Positions 7,305-15,935 of a stretch of DNA of 32,752 bases are shown piece by piece. The notes beneath the pieces were generated by a model. That model ran no database searches. It saw only the letters and a list, made by a program, of their open reading frames with translations, and had not been told where the DNA came from. A program made the position numbers and the translations under genes. Each line of letters starts with the position of its first letter. The stretch's first letter is position 1. The stretch is from contig JAFSPF010000043.1 in assembly GCA_017443065.1 (NCBI GenBank), positions 1-32,752 of the forward strand, read 5' to 3'. Source of the DNA: Lachnospiraceae bacterium (lineage in GTDB: Bacteria; Bacillota; Clostridia; Lachnospirales; Lachnospiraceae).

Positions 7305-9494
7305 TTAATCGTTCAGTATAGGAAGAGAAACATAGGATGCGTGTTCTCCGCCCACATAAATAATCTGATGCGCCACCTTTGTCTCTGTCTGTTCCGCCCA
7401 GTTTCCGACCGTGTTGGTGTGGTTGGAGAATTCCGGGAAGTCGGACGAGGAAATGTCGATACGGATGCGATTCCCTTTGGCAATATTCCAAACGATGGGA
7501 AGAGATTCGATTTTCATCTCCACGACCTGTCCGGGGACATAGTCATTCACAGCAGCAGCATATCTGTCATTCCGATAGGCGAGTGTCAGCAGTCCGTTCC
7601 GGATATTGTGCGCCACACCGCTATCATCGATTTCGCTAATGGTGTAGGTAAAGGCGGTATCTTCAACGTCAGTGCTGACAAACAGGTTCGCAACAAGATT
7701 TCCGGCAAGTGTGGTATCGTTATCCATCGGTTCGGAGACAAAGGAGATAACGTCCTGACGATATCCTTCCTCGGAAAGCTCGTTGCTGCCTCTGAGGTCG
7801 TTGGAGTAAAGGAAGCACTCTCCGCCTTCCGCATACTTTGGATCCTTTGGATCATAGTCATACTCAAATGTCGTTTCGGCTTCCGGCTTTTCTGCGGAAA
7901 GAACACTTGCCGTTCCTTTTGCCTGCGCGGCTACGTCTGTCATATAAAGCGTCATTTCATCGTCGGCTTCGATCGGGAATGTATCCAGATGCACCCACTC
8001 ATCTTTACCCACAACATAGGCATCGATACCGGTGGTCGGAACCTCTCCGTTCACCAGGATGGAGTAAAACCAGTTGAAGGTGTCCGCATTGACATCCCAC
8101 ATCCAGTTGTCTCCGCCTTTCCAGGTTGTCGCATGTCCGAAGGAATGGTTCCAAGGGCCGAGTACCATGTGACTCTGCGCTCTTGTTTCCGCACTCAGCA
8201 TGCTCCATGCCTCTACATTTCCCTCAAAATGGTGGTCATAGTATCCGACAAAGATGCCCGTCGGTACATCGATTTTGCCGATTGCATTTTTTAGATCTCC
8301 CCAGACACCCTCATTCCAATACGCGTCTGTGAAATCGGGATGATTTACCCAGTCGGCATAGCCTTCCACCTTGCCACCCCAGAGCGCTTTATCTACCTCG
8401 ATCTGCGGCAGATATTGCGCGCTTTCCAGGTAGAGATCATAATCAAATCCAACATCCGTGCAATTGCCAAGTGTCCACGCACAAATATTATCAGTAGCCA
8501 CAAGGCCGGAATGCGACACGGACAGGTTTCGTAATACACCGTAGCACTGTACGTGCAGGGCCTTCACCTTCTCCGGCAGGATGTCGCCGACGATCCATGT
8601 TGTCAGCGCAAGATAGGAGTGTCCGTGCATGCCAATGCTTTCGACCCACGGCTCATTGTTGAGCCATTGCAGGGAGGCGTCGCCGTCCCGTCTTTCATCC
8701 ACATTGGCAACATATTCTCCACCTGAACCGCCTTTTCCTCTGCAATACTGGAATACATAGGCGACACCTCGTTTCGCATATTCTTCTCCTAATGCCATTT
8801 TGGTCGGTTCCTGTCCCGGATAAGGTCCTCTTGTGAAGGCGGTAGGGAACGGCCCGTCACCAACCGGTTTGTATACAATGGTACGAAGTTCGACACCGTC
8901 CTCCATCGGAAGCATCACTTCATATGTTTCATATTCAAATGATGCCTTGATTCCATACTCGTTACCGCGGATGGCGTCACGCGCTGCAGCAACAGCGCTG
9001 ACGGTAGCAGTTGCACTTTCTCCCTCAATGACGACATCCACATTTACGTATTCATGAATTGCCTTCTCAGAAAGATAGACGATATCCCCTTCCACCGTCG
9101 CTTCCACCGGAATGCTTCCTTCCTGATAAGAAGCCTCGAGGGTTTGGTTCTCGCCGTTGATTGTTACATCCCAGTTACCGTTCGAAATCTTGACTTCCGG
9201 CCCGTCGCCAGACACCGTATATCCAATCGCTGAAGCAATCTCAGCTACAGGCAAATAGGACACACCGTCTTTTACCACTACGGCGTAGGTCGGATCGCCT
9301 TCTTCCGTTGTTGTTTCTCCCGTGTTCGCTTCACTCGCAGTCGATGCTTCGGCTGCGGCATCTGTCGTCGCCTCCGTGGAAGCGGTGGCAGGAGAATCTG
9401 TGGTGGAACTGCCACCTGTTGATGCGGTGTTTGTGCTGCAAGCCCCCATGAATACAGCACATGTCAGCAATAATGCCATATATCTTTTTTTCAT
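7305..9494 (-). CDS. Secreted lipoprotein hydrolase, S15/CocE (X-Pro dipeptidyl-peptidase-like) family
   Basis: The 729-residue protein has a lipoprotein signal with MGAC, cysteine at residue 19, then a Ser/Thr/Ala-rich linker to about residue 66. Residues 70-150 (GVSYLPVAEIASAIGY) resemble a copper-amine-oxidase-type stalk domain used for wall attachment. The hydrolase domain follows with a readable triad: Ser293 in GHSYLA, Asp420 in GYYDHHF and His450 in GPWNHS. The rest fits the beta-sandwich PepX_C domain. S15/CocE enzymes cleave X-Pro peptides, esters or amides; the substrate cannot be told here. It lies 83 bases after the AtuA-related gene on the same strand, with a perfect stem-loop between them, so it may be the distal gene of that cluster or separately transcribed. 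The ribosome site AGAGGGG precedes ATG 9494. Confidence 0.85.
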   Translation of the reverse strand: MKKRYMALLLTCAVFMGACSTNTASTGGSSTTDSPATASTEATTDAAAEASTASEANTGETTTEEGDPTYAVVVKDGVSYLPVAEIASAIGYTVSGDGPEVKISNGNWDVTINGENQTLEASYQEGSIPVEATVEGDIVYLSEKAIHEYVNVDVVIEGESATATVSAVAAARDAIRGNEYGIKASFEYETYEVMLPMEDGVELRTIVYKPVGDGPFPTAFTRGPYPGQEPTKMALGEEYAKRGVAYVFQYCRGKGGSGGEYVANVDERRDGDASLQWLNNEPWVESIGMHGHSYLALTTWIVGDILPEKVKALHVQCYGVLRNLSVSHSGLVATDNICAWTLGNCTDVGFDYDLYLESAQYLPQIEVDKALWGGKVEGYADWVNHPDFTDAYWNEGVWGDLKNAIGKIDVPTGIFVGYYDHHFEGNVEAWSMLSAETRAQSHMVLGPWNHSFGHATTWKGGDNWMWDVNADTFNWFYSILVNGEVPTTGIDAYVVGKDEWVHLDTFPIEADDEMTLYMTDVAAQAKGTASVLSAEKPEAETTFEYDYDPKDPKYAEGGECFLYSNDLRGSNELSEEGYRQDVISFVSEPMDNDTTLAGNLVANLFVSTDVEDTAFTYTISEIDDSGVAHNIRNGLLTLAYRNDRYAAAVNDYVPGQVVEMKIESLPIVWNIAKGNRIRIDISSSDFPEFSNHTNTVGNWAEQTETKVAHQIIYVGGEHASYVSLPILND

Positions 9495-9528
9495 GCTATC
9501 CCCTCTCTTTCTTGATGTTTTTTATCTG

Positions 9529-9563
9529 TGCCCGGGGAGAGGTATCCTTTCCCTCCCCGGGCA
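9529..9563. other. Perfect stem-loop between the AtuA cluster and the hydrolase gene
   Basis: TGCCCGGGGAG (9529-9539) pairs perfectly with CTCCCCGGGCA (9553-9563) around a 13-base loop. Neither strand has a proper T tract after the stem, so it may be a leaky terminator or a processing/stability hairpin that sets hydrolase expression below that of the upstream genes. Confidence 0.6.
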
Positions 9564-9577
9564 TCAAAACTCATATT

Positions 9578-9877
9578 TCAGATTTCCATATTCAGCAGGA
9601 ACGATGACAGGCTCTTTCCGTGAAGATCCTGGGAAAGCGTCCTGGTAACGCCGCCGCCGAGTGCGTCATACATGACAAAGTTCAACGCGCAGATGTTGGG
9701 CAGTTCATAGCGGACGACCTCACCCTTGACGATCCCCTTGAAGTGCTCCTTGACACGTTCCGCGGTGGCCTTTTCCTTGATCAGTGCAAAGTCCTTCTCC
9801 TCATACGCGATGAGAGAGACGTTGGAGATGTTTCCTTTATCACCGGTGCGCGAATGCGCGATCTCGTAAAGTTTCAT
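9578..9877 (-). CDS. AtuA C-terminal domain-like small protein
   Basis: The 99-residue product begins LYEIAHSRTGDKGNISNVSLIAY, which is the signature of the small domain found at the C-terminus of AtuA-type proteins, and ends with the conserved LGGGVTRTLSQDLHGKSLSSFLL. In proteobacterial AtuA this domain is fused behind the large DUF1446 domain; here it is a separate gene 22 bases after that domain's gene. AAGGAGC precedes the ATG. It presumably forms a complex with the 448-residue neighbour. AtuA is required for acyclic terpene use in Pseudomonas, but homologues in anaerobes occur in other contexts and the reaction is unknown. Confidence 0.8.
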   Translation of the reverse strand: MKLYEIAHSRTGDKGNISNVSLIAYEEKDFALIKEKATAERVKEHFKGIVKGEVVRYELPNICALNFVMYDALGGGVTRTLSQDLHGKSLSSFLLNMEI

Positions 9878-9899
9878 GATTGCTCCTTTCTTCTGTTTC

Positions 9900-11246
9900 T
9901 CAGACTGTCAGAATCTTCACTTCGGGTGTCACGTCATAGCGGCTGACCAGGATGGATGCCATGGAGACGATTTCCCTCGTCCTCTTGAAGGCACCGCTGC
10001 CCGCGGCCGGACCGTTGGTGTACAGCGCTTCCACCTCGTTGCCGATGATGTCCGCATCCGCCTTGCTGGAGGCTCTCCCCGCGACGCGCACGCGCACCTC
10101 GGAGGGCTCTTCATTGTAATGATAATCCGGTCCCCAGAAGAGGGAGTTGCAGCCGATGATATCAAATTTCAGTTCCTCGAACTTGCCTTTTGCGACAAGC
10201 TCCAGACGCTCCTTGACGATATCCAGCGCAAGGCGCGCACGTCCGACGCAACCGGGGCCGCCGTAGGAGATTTCGCCTTCGCCGATGAAGCAGTCCTGAT
10301 AACCGACGGAACACTTGAAGGTCTCCGTGCGCGGACGTCCCGTCGCACCTTCCACCTTCACGACATCCTTTGCGGTCTGCGTGAATTTCACCTCCTTGAA
10401 ATCCGCGACCACATCCGGCGTCAGGTAGTTTTCCGGATCATGAATCTCATAGACGATCTGCTCGGAGCAGGTGGACGGCGTGACTTCGCCGCCGGAGCCT
10501 TCCACCTTGGTGATGAAGAAGGAACCGTCCTCCGAAATCTCGATGAGCGGGAAGCCGAGATGGCCCATGCCCTGCACGTCCTTCTTTCCGGGATCCGCGT
10601 AGTAGCCGCCGGTGGCCTGGCCGCCGCACTCCAAGAGGTGACCCATCATCGTGCCCTTGCCGAGCTTGTCCCAGTCTTCCATGGACCAGCCGAACTCATA
10701 GATCGCCGGTGCCATGAAGATCGCGGGATCGGAGACGCGGCCCGTGATGACCACATCCGCACCCTGTTCCAGGGCCTTGACGATGCCCTCGGCACCCATG
10801 TAGGCGTTTGCGGATACGATCTTTCCGGGCAGCTTCGAAAGCGGCTCGTGCGTTTCCCAGACTTCGGTATCGCCGTACTTGTCGATCACGGGAAGCAGGT
10901 CGTCGCCGGTGACGCAGGCAATCTTCATGCCGTCCAGGCCGTGCTTCTTTGCGATCTCCACGCACTTCTTCGCACCCGCTTCCGGATTGGCGCTGCCCAT
11001 GTTGGTGATGAGCTTGACCTTGTGCTTCCAGCACAGCGGCAGGGCCTGTTCCATGCGGTGCTCCAGCAGGCTGTTATAGCCCTTGTTCGGATCCTTTAAT
11101 TTGGCATCCTGCCCGATCGCGATGGTGCGCTCCGCGAGACATTCGTAGCTGATGTAATCCAGGTTGCCTTTTTCGATGAGCTCCAGGGAGGGCTCTAAGC
11201 GGTCACCCGCATATCCCGCACCGGAACCGACTCGGATTGATTTCAT
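9900..11246 (-). CDS. AtuA/DUF1446 family protein (large subunit)
   Basis: The 448-residue protein matches the acyclic-terpene-utilisation AtuA family (DUF1446) along its length: IRVGSGAGYAGDRLEPS at the N-terminus, YISYECLAERT, NMGSANPEAG, VITGRVSDPAIF and GGPGCVGRARLA. The start is supported by AAGGAGA 8 bases before ATG 11246. The family's biochemical activity is not settled; it is needed for citronellol/geraniol catabolism in Pseudomonas. Placement between a CitMHS transporter and the small AtuA domain gene, under a sigma-54 promoter, points to catabolism of an imported carboxylic acid rather than a terpene. The substrate is inference. Confidence 0.85.
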   Translation of the reverse strand: MKSIRVGSGAGYAGDRLEPSLELIEKGNLDYISYECLAERTIAIGQDAKLKDPNKGYNSLLEHRMEQALPLCWKHKVKLITNMGSANPEAGAKKCVEIAKKHGLDGMKIACVTGDDLLPVIDKYGDTEVWETHEPLSKLPGKIVSANAYMGAEGIVKALEQGADVVITGRVSDPAIFMAPAIYEFGWSMEDWDKLGKGTMMGHLLECGGQATGGYYADPGKKDVQGMGHLGFPLIEISEDGSFFITKVEGSGGEVTPSTCSEQIVYEIHDPENYLTPDVVADFKEVKFTQTAKDVVKVEGATGRPRTETFKCSVGYQDCFIGEGEISYGGPGCVGRARLALDIVKERLELVAKGKFEELKFDIIGCNSLFWGPDYHYNEEPSEVRVRVAGRASSKADADIIGNEVEALYTNGPAAGSGAFKRTREIVSMASILVSRYDVTPEVKILTV

Positions 11247-11285
11247 AGTTTCGTTCTCCTTTCGTGAAAGATGCTTTCCGTTTGT

Positions 11286-12644
11286 TTATCGTACCGCGCC
11301 CGTGATCAGCGCCACCACCAGCATGACAAGGGAGACCAGCCATGCGAGCGGAATCGTCTTTTTCTGATGTTCGCCGAAGTCCACGCCGGACAGACCGACC
11401 AGAAGGAAGGTGGCCGCCGTCAGCGGAGAGATCGGGAAGCCGACCGTCATCTGGCCCAGGATTGCCGCACGGCCGACCGCAAAGGACGAGACACCGAAGC
11501 CCGCGGCGGTTTCCGCCAGGACCGGCAGCACGCCGTAGTAGAAGGAATCCGGGTCAAAGAGGAGCGATGCGGGCATCGCGATCACGCCGACGATGATGGG
11601 GAAGAATCTGCCCATGGACGCCGGAATGATGGAAACCAGGGATTCGGACATGGCCGTGATCATGCCGGTGGATTTCATGATACCGGTAAAGCAGCCCGCC
11701 GCAAAGAGCACGGAGCACATCATCAGACAGCTTTTCGCGTGTGCGTCAACGCGCACCTTGGAATCCGCAACCTTCGGATAGTTGATCACCGTGGCCAGCA
11801 CGTAGAACACCATGAAGACCACCGCCGGTGCGAAGCCGGAGAACAGGAGGCTCAGGATCGCCGCGATGATGAGGATGATGTTCACCCAGAACAGATGCGG
11901 ACGAAGCAATGCCTGTTCTTCTTCGGAAAGCTCCGGCTCTTCATATTTGACATCCTTGCCGACAGCGTCGCCCAGACGTTTCTTTTCCGCTCTGCCGAGG
12001 AAGACCGCAATCACCAGCACGGTGACGAGACCGGAAAGGGTCGGGATCAGGTCCGGCATGAAGAAGTCCGTGACATTCTCTGCGCTGAGTGCCGCTGCCG
12101 CACGGATCGTGGGACCGCCCCAGGGCAGGATGTTCATGGTACCCGCGGACAGTGCCACAATCGTTGCCAGTGTCGTGTTACGCATGCCGATTGCTTTGTA
12201 CAAGGGCAGCAGTGCCGGAACGCAGATCAGGAAGGTGACAGCGCCCGAACCGTCGAGGTGCACGATCATCGCAAGGATTGCCGTGCCGATACAGATCTTG
12301 ATCGGATCCGTGCCGACGATGCCTAAGATCTTGGAGATGATCGGGCGGAAGGTGCCGGCATCCGTCAGGATCCCGAAGAACAGAATGGAAAAGATGAACA
12401 TGACACCGGTCGCCGCAACGGAACCGATGCCGCTCGAGCCCGTGATAAAACCACCGAGCTTTTTGAAATTCGCTGCGAAATCAATGACGCCCGGTGCCTT
12501 TTCGGGATCGGTGACAAAGAACGCGCAGGAGATGATCCCCGTCACGACCGGAACGGCAATCAGCGCGACAAGCGGTGAGGCCTTCTTGGTCATGATGAGG
12601 ACCAGCATGATAATGACTGTTAAAAAACCCAAAGCTGCTAACAT
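11286..12644 (-). CDS. CitMHS-type organic acid transporter
   Basis: The 452-residue polytopic protein has about 11-12 hydrophobic segments and family motifs such as GSVAATGVMFIFSILFFGILTD-like and LSAGTMNILPWGGPT blocks that mark the CitMHS (metal-citrate:proton symporter) branch of the IT superfamily. It imports a carboxylate, classically citrate with a divalent cation; substrate choice cannot be read from the sequence. It is the first gene after the -24/-12 promoter at 12697-12713, with AGGAGGGGAG as ribosome site, and is followed after 39 bases by the AtuA gene. Expression should therefore be strictly dependent on sigma-54 and the activator encoded at 12932-14278. Confidence 0.85.
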   Translation of the reverse strand: MLAALGFLTVIIMLVLIMTKKASPLVALIAVPVVTGIISCAFFVTDPEKAPGVIDFAANFKKLGGFITGSSGIGSVAATGVMFIFSILFFGILTDAGTFRPIISKILGIVGTDPIKICIGTAILAMIVHLDGSGAVTFLICVPALLPLYKAIGMRNTTLATIVALSAGTMNILPWGGPTIRAAAALSAENVTDFFMPDLIPTLSGLVTVLVIAVFLGRAEKKRLGDAVGKDVKYEEPELSEEEQALLRPHLFWVNIILIIAAILSLLFSGFAPAVVFMVFYVLATVINYPKVADSKVRVDAHAKSCLMMCSVLFAAGCFTGIMKSTGMITAMSESLVSIIPASMGRFFPIIVGVIAMPASLLFDPDSFYYGVLPVLAETAAGFGVSSFAVGRAAILGQMTVGFPISPLTAATFLLVGLSGVDFGEHQKKTIPLAWLVSLVMLVVALITGAVR

Positions 12645-12696
12645 GATACTCCCCTCCTTTTAGAATGTGTTGAGATTTGCTTCTGCATAATAAAAT

Positions 12697-12713
12697 AGCA
12701 AGGCCCGTGCCAA
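12697..12713 (-). promoter_or_regulatory. Sigma-54 (-24/-12) promoter of the transporter-AtuA operon
   Basis: The minus strand reads TTGGCACGGGCCTTGCT from 12713 to 12697. This has the invariant GG (12711-12710) and GC (12699-12698) at the required spacing and matches the TGGCAC-N5-TTGC consensus at every defined base. The start site would be near 12686, about 42 bases before ATG 12644. Confidence 0.92.
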
Positions 12714-12759
12714 TTCTCTCCGGATGTGAAATTCTTTTGCAAGGTGCTTATTTTACGGC

Positions 12760-12787
12760 AAAAAAAGAAAACGCGCCCTGCGTTTTC
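12760..12787 (-). terminator. Intrinsic terminator of the sigma-54 activator gene
   Basis: On the minus strand GAAAACGC (12787-12780) pairs with GCGTTTTC (12774-12767) around a 5-base loop, followed by seven T residues (12766-12760). It lies between the activator sites and the -24/-12 promoter, so it ends the activator transcript without interfering with DNA looping. Confidence 0.88.
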
Positions 12788-12808
12788 CTTTTTCCTTCTC
12801 TTTGCAAT

Positions 12809-12925
12809 TTCCAATATTTTGGAATAGGCGGTATTATTTCTTTTCTCTTCCGGCGGATTTCCTTTTATTAATACAATCTCTTCAGGAAATTCCATGATTT
12901 TGGAAGCATTTCCAGAATTATGGAA
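12809..12925. promoter_or_regulatory. Three upstream activator sites TTCCA-N6-TGGAA
   Basis: Perfect 5-base half sites separated by 6 bases occur at 12809-12824, 12890-12905 and 12910-12925. The last two are 20 bases apart centre to centre (about two helical turns); the first is about 80 bases away. They lie roughly 100-215 bases upstream of the -24/-12 promoter, the normal range for sigma-54 enhancer sites, and immediately after the activator's stop codon. Confidence 0.8.
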
Positions 12926-12931
12926 TTACTC

Positions 12932-14278
12932 TCATATTCCGTCACCGATTTTGTTATACAGGGAGGAAAGCGAGATTCCCAGCTCCTTCGCGGTCTTTTT
13001 CTTTCCCTCCAGCGTGTTGCCGTTGACTTTCAGAAGGCGCAGAATCTCTTCCTTTTCAAAGCGCTTCACGCGGTCCGACAGGCGCTCGCTCACCGCGTTT
13101 GCCGAATTTCTGATGATCTGGTCCGGCAGGGAGCGCCGCGTGACCGTCCCGTCCTCCGCAAAATAAGCGGACAGCTCCAGGACGTTGCGCAGTTCCCTGA
13201 TGTTTCCGGGCCAGTCGTATCCCATGAGGGCACGCATGGCCTCGTCCGTGATCTTGATTCCCGTATGCAGCTTGCCCGAAAGCTCATCCAGAATGTCCCG
13301 CGTCAGGGCCGGAATGCACAGCCTCCGCTTCCGGAGCGGCGGAATCCGGATCTGGAAGGTCGAAAGTCTGTAAAACAGATCCGTCCGGAAGCTGCCCTGC
13401 GTAATCCGCTCCTCCATGTCCGCGTTGGAGGCGGAAATCACGCGCACATCGATTTCCTTTTCCTCCACGCCGCCGACGGGACGGATCCGCCCTTCCTGCA
13501 GGGCACGCAGCAGCTTTGCCTGCAGGGGAATCTCAATTTCCGAAACCTCATCCAGAAAGAGCGTCCCGCCGTTGGCCGCCTCAAAGAGCCCGATCCTGCC
13601 GCCCTTCTTTGCCCCGGTGAACGCGCCCTCCACATAGCCGAAGAGCTCGGACTCCATCATGGTGCCGTTGAAATTGGCGCAGTTGACCGCGACGAAGGGT
13701 TCCTTTCTTCTGGCGGAGGCGGAGTGGATGGCCTGCGCGTATAACTCCTTTCCGGTGCCGCTTTCGGATAAGAGCATGACGGTCGCATCCGTTGTCGCCG
13801 CCTTCCGCGCAATCTCCTTGCACTCTTTGGCGGCGGGCGATTCCGCGACGATGGAATCAAAGGAATAATGAACCGTGTTGGTTTTGTTGACGCGGTGCAG
13901 GATCTGGCGGCTCAGCTTTTCGACGCGTTCCAGCTCCTTGCTGGCGTCAAAGGCGTCCCGGATAAACGTGACCACCGACACGCCGCCGACGATGTGACGG
14001 TTTTCATAGACCGGATACATGTTGACAAAATAGACATCATCGTTGCCTTCCCTGCGCGGTGCGTGCAGGATGGGTTCTCCCGTCACAAGCACCTCTGGAA
14101 GTCTCGCGCCGGGACGCAACTCCCGCAGCTTACATCCCGTGATCAGTGCGGGATCCGCGCCAATAAAGGCGGAATAGGCGCTGTTGCAATAGACGATCCT
14201 TCCCTCCAGATCGATGATGACAATGCCTTCGTTCATCGCATCAAAAATGGCGCGCACATATGCGTCAAGCGTCTTCAT
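12932..14278 (-). CDS. Sigma-54-dependent transcriptional activator with PAS sensor
   Basis: Starting at [10 protein letters not shown] (ATG 14278) gives 448 residues: a PAS domain (about 8-110), the AAA+ domain (about 140-365) with Walker A SESGTGKE (171-178), the sigma-54 contact loop GAFTGA (218-223), Walker B GGTLFLDE and the arginine-finger region FRTDLFYRL, and a FIS-type helix-turn-helix at the end ([18 protein letters not shown]). All residues needed for sigma-54 activation are present. A longer frame to 14350 has no ribosome site. The PAS domain probably senses a small molecule, likely related to the imported acid. Targets are almost certainly the dyads at 12809-12925. An extended -10 lies exactly 6 bases before the ATG, so the transcript may be leaderless. 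Confidence 0.88.
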   Translation of the reverse strand: MKTLDAYVRAIFDAMNEGIVIIDLEGRIVYCNSAYSAFIGADPALITGCKLRELRPGARLPEVLVTGEPILHAPRREGNDDVYFVNMYPVYENRHIVGGVSVVTFIRDAFDASKELERVEKLSRQILHRVNKTNTVHYSFDSIVAESPAAKECKEIARKAATTDATVMLLSESGTGKELYAQAIHSASARRKEPFVAVNCANFNGTMMESELFGYVEGAFTGAKKGGRIGLFEAANGGTLFLDEVSEIEIPLQAKLLRALQEGRIRPVGGVEEKEIDVRVISASNADMEERITQGSFRTDLFYRLSTFQIRIPPLRKRRLCIPALTRDILDELSGKLHTGIKITDEAMRALMGYDWPGNIRELRNVLELSAYFAEDGTVTRRSLPDQIIRNSANAVSERLSDRVKRFEKEEILRLLKVNGNTLEGKKKTAKELGISLSSLYNKIGDGI

Positions 14279-14293
14279 ATTATCAGTATACCA
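14279..14293 (-). promoter_or_regulatory. Extended -10 directly before the activator gene
   Basis: TGG plus TATACT (14290-14285) is followed by six bases and then ATG 14278. With normal geometry the first transcribed base would be the A of the start codon. No ribosome site and no clear -35 (TTTCGT at best) is present. Confidence 0.45.
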
Positions 14294-14351
14294 CGGTGCC
14301 CCCGGATACGAAAGATAAAACACCGGCGTCACGCCCTGCATATAGGGCATG

Positions 14352-14381
14352 TTGCCTGTCCGGCGGCTGTTCGGGTATAAT
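14352..14381 (+). promoter_or_regulatory. Promoter of the STAS-kinase pair
   Basis: TTGCCT (14352-14357) and a perfect TATAAT (14376-14381) are separated by 18 bases. The ATG at 14428 has GGAGG at 14417-14421. The promoter overlaps the upstream region of the divergent activator gene. Confidence 0.65.
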
Positions 14382-14427
14382 AAAAAAGCCGCTACATCAC
14401 CGCTTCTGATCCGGCCGGAGGTGTAAA

Positions 14428-14739
14428 ATGCGTACGGAAACGAAAGACAACAAAACCATTCTTTATCTGGAAGGAAGAATCAGCTCCGATAATGCGGGCG
14501 CCTTACAGAAGGAAATCGAACAGGCGCTTTCCGCCGCGCCGGATACGGAGCCCGTGATGGATGCGACGGATCTGGAATACATTTCCAGCGCGGGACTGCG
14601 GGTGTTGCTGCAGCTTGCAAAGCAGCGGGGCGGTTCGCTGACGGTACAGAATGTTTCTTCCGCGGTGTATGAGATTTTTGAAATGACAGGCTTCACCGAC
14701 ATTTTAAACGTCCGGAAAAAATGCGGGAGTTCAGCGTAG
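14428..14739 (+). CDS. STAS-domain protein, anti-sigma factor antagonist-like
   Basis: The 103-residue protein is a stand-alone STAS domain: an N-terminal strand, then [20 protein letters not shown], which matches the conserved loop of SpoIIAA/RsbV-type antagonists with Ser54 at the position usually phosphorylated. No anti-sigma kinase or sigma factor is adjacent. Instead its 3' end overlaps by 19 bases a gene for a kinase-like protein of the aminoglycoside phosphotransferase fold. The overlap suggests translational coupling and a shared job, possibly phosphorylation control of the STAS protein, which is inference. Confidence 0.82.
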   Translation: MRTETKDNKTILYLEGRISSDNAGALQKEIEQALSAAPDTEPVMDATDLEYISSAGLRVLLQLAKQRGGSLTVQNVSSAVYEIFEMTGFTDILNVRKKCGSSA

Positions 14740-15629
14740 AGGGCTGTGAGCTTGTGGGGCGCGGCGCGATCGGCACGGTTTACCGCGTGGATGAAGACAC
14801 GATCGTGAAGGTCTATGAGATCCCGGACGCGATCCCCATGATCGAGAATGAGCAAAAGCGCGCAAAGCAGGCCTTCCTGAAGGGCATTCCGACCGCCATT
14901 TCCTATGACATCGTGAAGGTGGGAGACAAGTACGGTTCCGTGTTTGAACTCATCAAGGCTTCCACATTCAATGACCTGATGATCCGTGAGCCGGAGAAAC
15001 GGGATGAACTCATCCGTCAGTATGCCGGCCTGATGCATCAGATTCATGCGACGGAGGCGGAAAAGGGAGAGCTGCCGGAGGCGAAAACCGTGTTCCTTTC
15101 GTATCTGGAACAGGTGAAGGATGTCCTTGGCGGGGAGCTGTATGAAACGCTGCATGCGCGCATTTCGGGCATGAAGGAGAACCTGCATCTGATTCACGGG
15201 GACATCCAGATGAAAAACGTCATGATGAGCGACGGGGAGCCGCTGTTGATTGACATGGACACGCTGAGTACGGGGGATCCGGTGTTTGACCTGATGGGCG
15301 TATATCTCACCTACGTCCAGTTCGGCGAGGATGATCCCGCGAATACCATGGAATTTCTGGGGCTGCCGCAGGATGTCTGCAAAAACATCTGGGAAAAGAC
15401 CATTGCATATTATTTTGAGGGCTGCACGCCGGAGGAGATCGAAGACGCGAAAAGAAGGATCCGCCTCATCTCAACCGTGCGCTTTCTCTTCCTGCTGCAT
15501 GTGCTGAATATCGGCAAGCCGGAGCTGAAGCAGATCCGGACGGAACACGCGGTGGTATTTTTGCGTGAAACCGTGGAACTGGTGGATTCCCCGGAGGTGG
15601 GCGGCCTGCTGAAAAATGGCACCACTTGA
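14721..15629 (+). CDS. Aminoglycoside-phosphotransferase-fold kinase, TIGR02172-like
   Basis: The 302-residue protein begins inside the STAS gene at ATG 14721. It has a kinase nucleotide-binding segment (GRGAIGTVYRVDEDTIVKVY, with Lys30), the catalytic HGDIQMKN (159-166) and the metal-binding LIDMD (Asp178), so it is predicted active. The layout fits the TIGR02172 branch of APH-like kinases, whose substrates are not known; it should not be called a resistance enzyme. The overlap with a STAS gene makes protein or small-molecule phosphorylation linked to partner switching a possible role. The gene is followed after about 60 bases by the glycine riboswitch region, which belongs to the next transcription unit. 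Confidence 0.8.
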   Translation: MREFSVEGCELVGRGAIGTVYRVDEDTIVKVYEIPDAIPMIENEQKRAKQAFLKGIPTAISYDIVKVGDKYGSVFELIKASTFNDLMIREPEKRDELIRQYAGLMHQIHATEAEKGELPEAKTVFLSYLEQVKDVLGGELYETLHARISGMKENLHLIHGDIQMKNVMMSDGEPLLIDMDTLSTGDPVFDLMGVYLTYVQFGEDDPANTMEFLGLPQDVCKNIWEKTIAYYFEGCTPEEIEDAKRRIRLISTVRFLFLLHVLNIGKPELKQIRTEHAVVFLRETVELVDSPEVGGLLKNGTT

Positions 15630-15689
15630 CGCATAATACATGCCGTGATATCATTTTACTTTGTCAACCGAATAGAACACGATGAAGTT

Positions 15690-15860
15690 CTTAGGAAAAG
15701 AAGGGGATCCGTACCTTCGCCGAAGGAGTAAAACTCTCAGGTGTCCCTTGCGGGATGAAGACTAAGAATGGATGTGGACTCCGGAGAATCCCCGCGCGGG
15801 GTACCGAAGGTGCAAGGCGGCATCCGCCGCTGAATCTCTCAGGTCAAAGGACGGAGCGGA
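15690..15860 (+). promoter_or_regulatory. Tandem glycine riboswitch (two aptamers)
   Basis: Two glycine-aptamer cores occur in series. The first (about 15690-15770) contains GCCGAAGGAGTAAAACTCTC followed by AGG; the second (about 15772-15858) contains GGACTCCGGAGAAT, ACCGAAGGTGCAA, AATCTCTCAGG and AAAGGACGGAG, which fit the class consensus closely. The first is the more divergent. Boundaries are approximate. The element controls the symporter that begins at 15936. Confidence 0.93.
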
Positions 15861-15895
15861 ACAGAACAGAGGAAACTCTGTGCTTGTTTCGGCAG

Positions 15896-15935
15896 CCTCC
15901 TCCGGAGTCAGGAAGAACAGGGAGGAGGTTTTTTT
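15896..15935 (+). terminator. Riboswitch expression platform: terminator whose stem holds the ribosome site
   Basis: CCTCCTCC (15896-15903) pairs perfectly with GGAGGAGG (15921-15928), followed by seven T residues (15929-15935) that end right at ATG 15936. The right arm is also the Shine-Dalgarno sequence, so one hairpin can stop transcription and hide the ribosome site. A small hairpin ACAGAG-GAAA-CTCTGT lies just before it. Confidence 0.85.

Noticed and set aside
14721-15629. Aminoglycoside resistance gene
   Set aside because: The kinase fold is shared, but the pattern fits the TIGR02172-like branch of unknown substrate and the context is a STAS gene.
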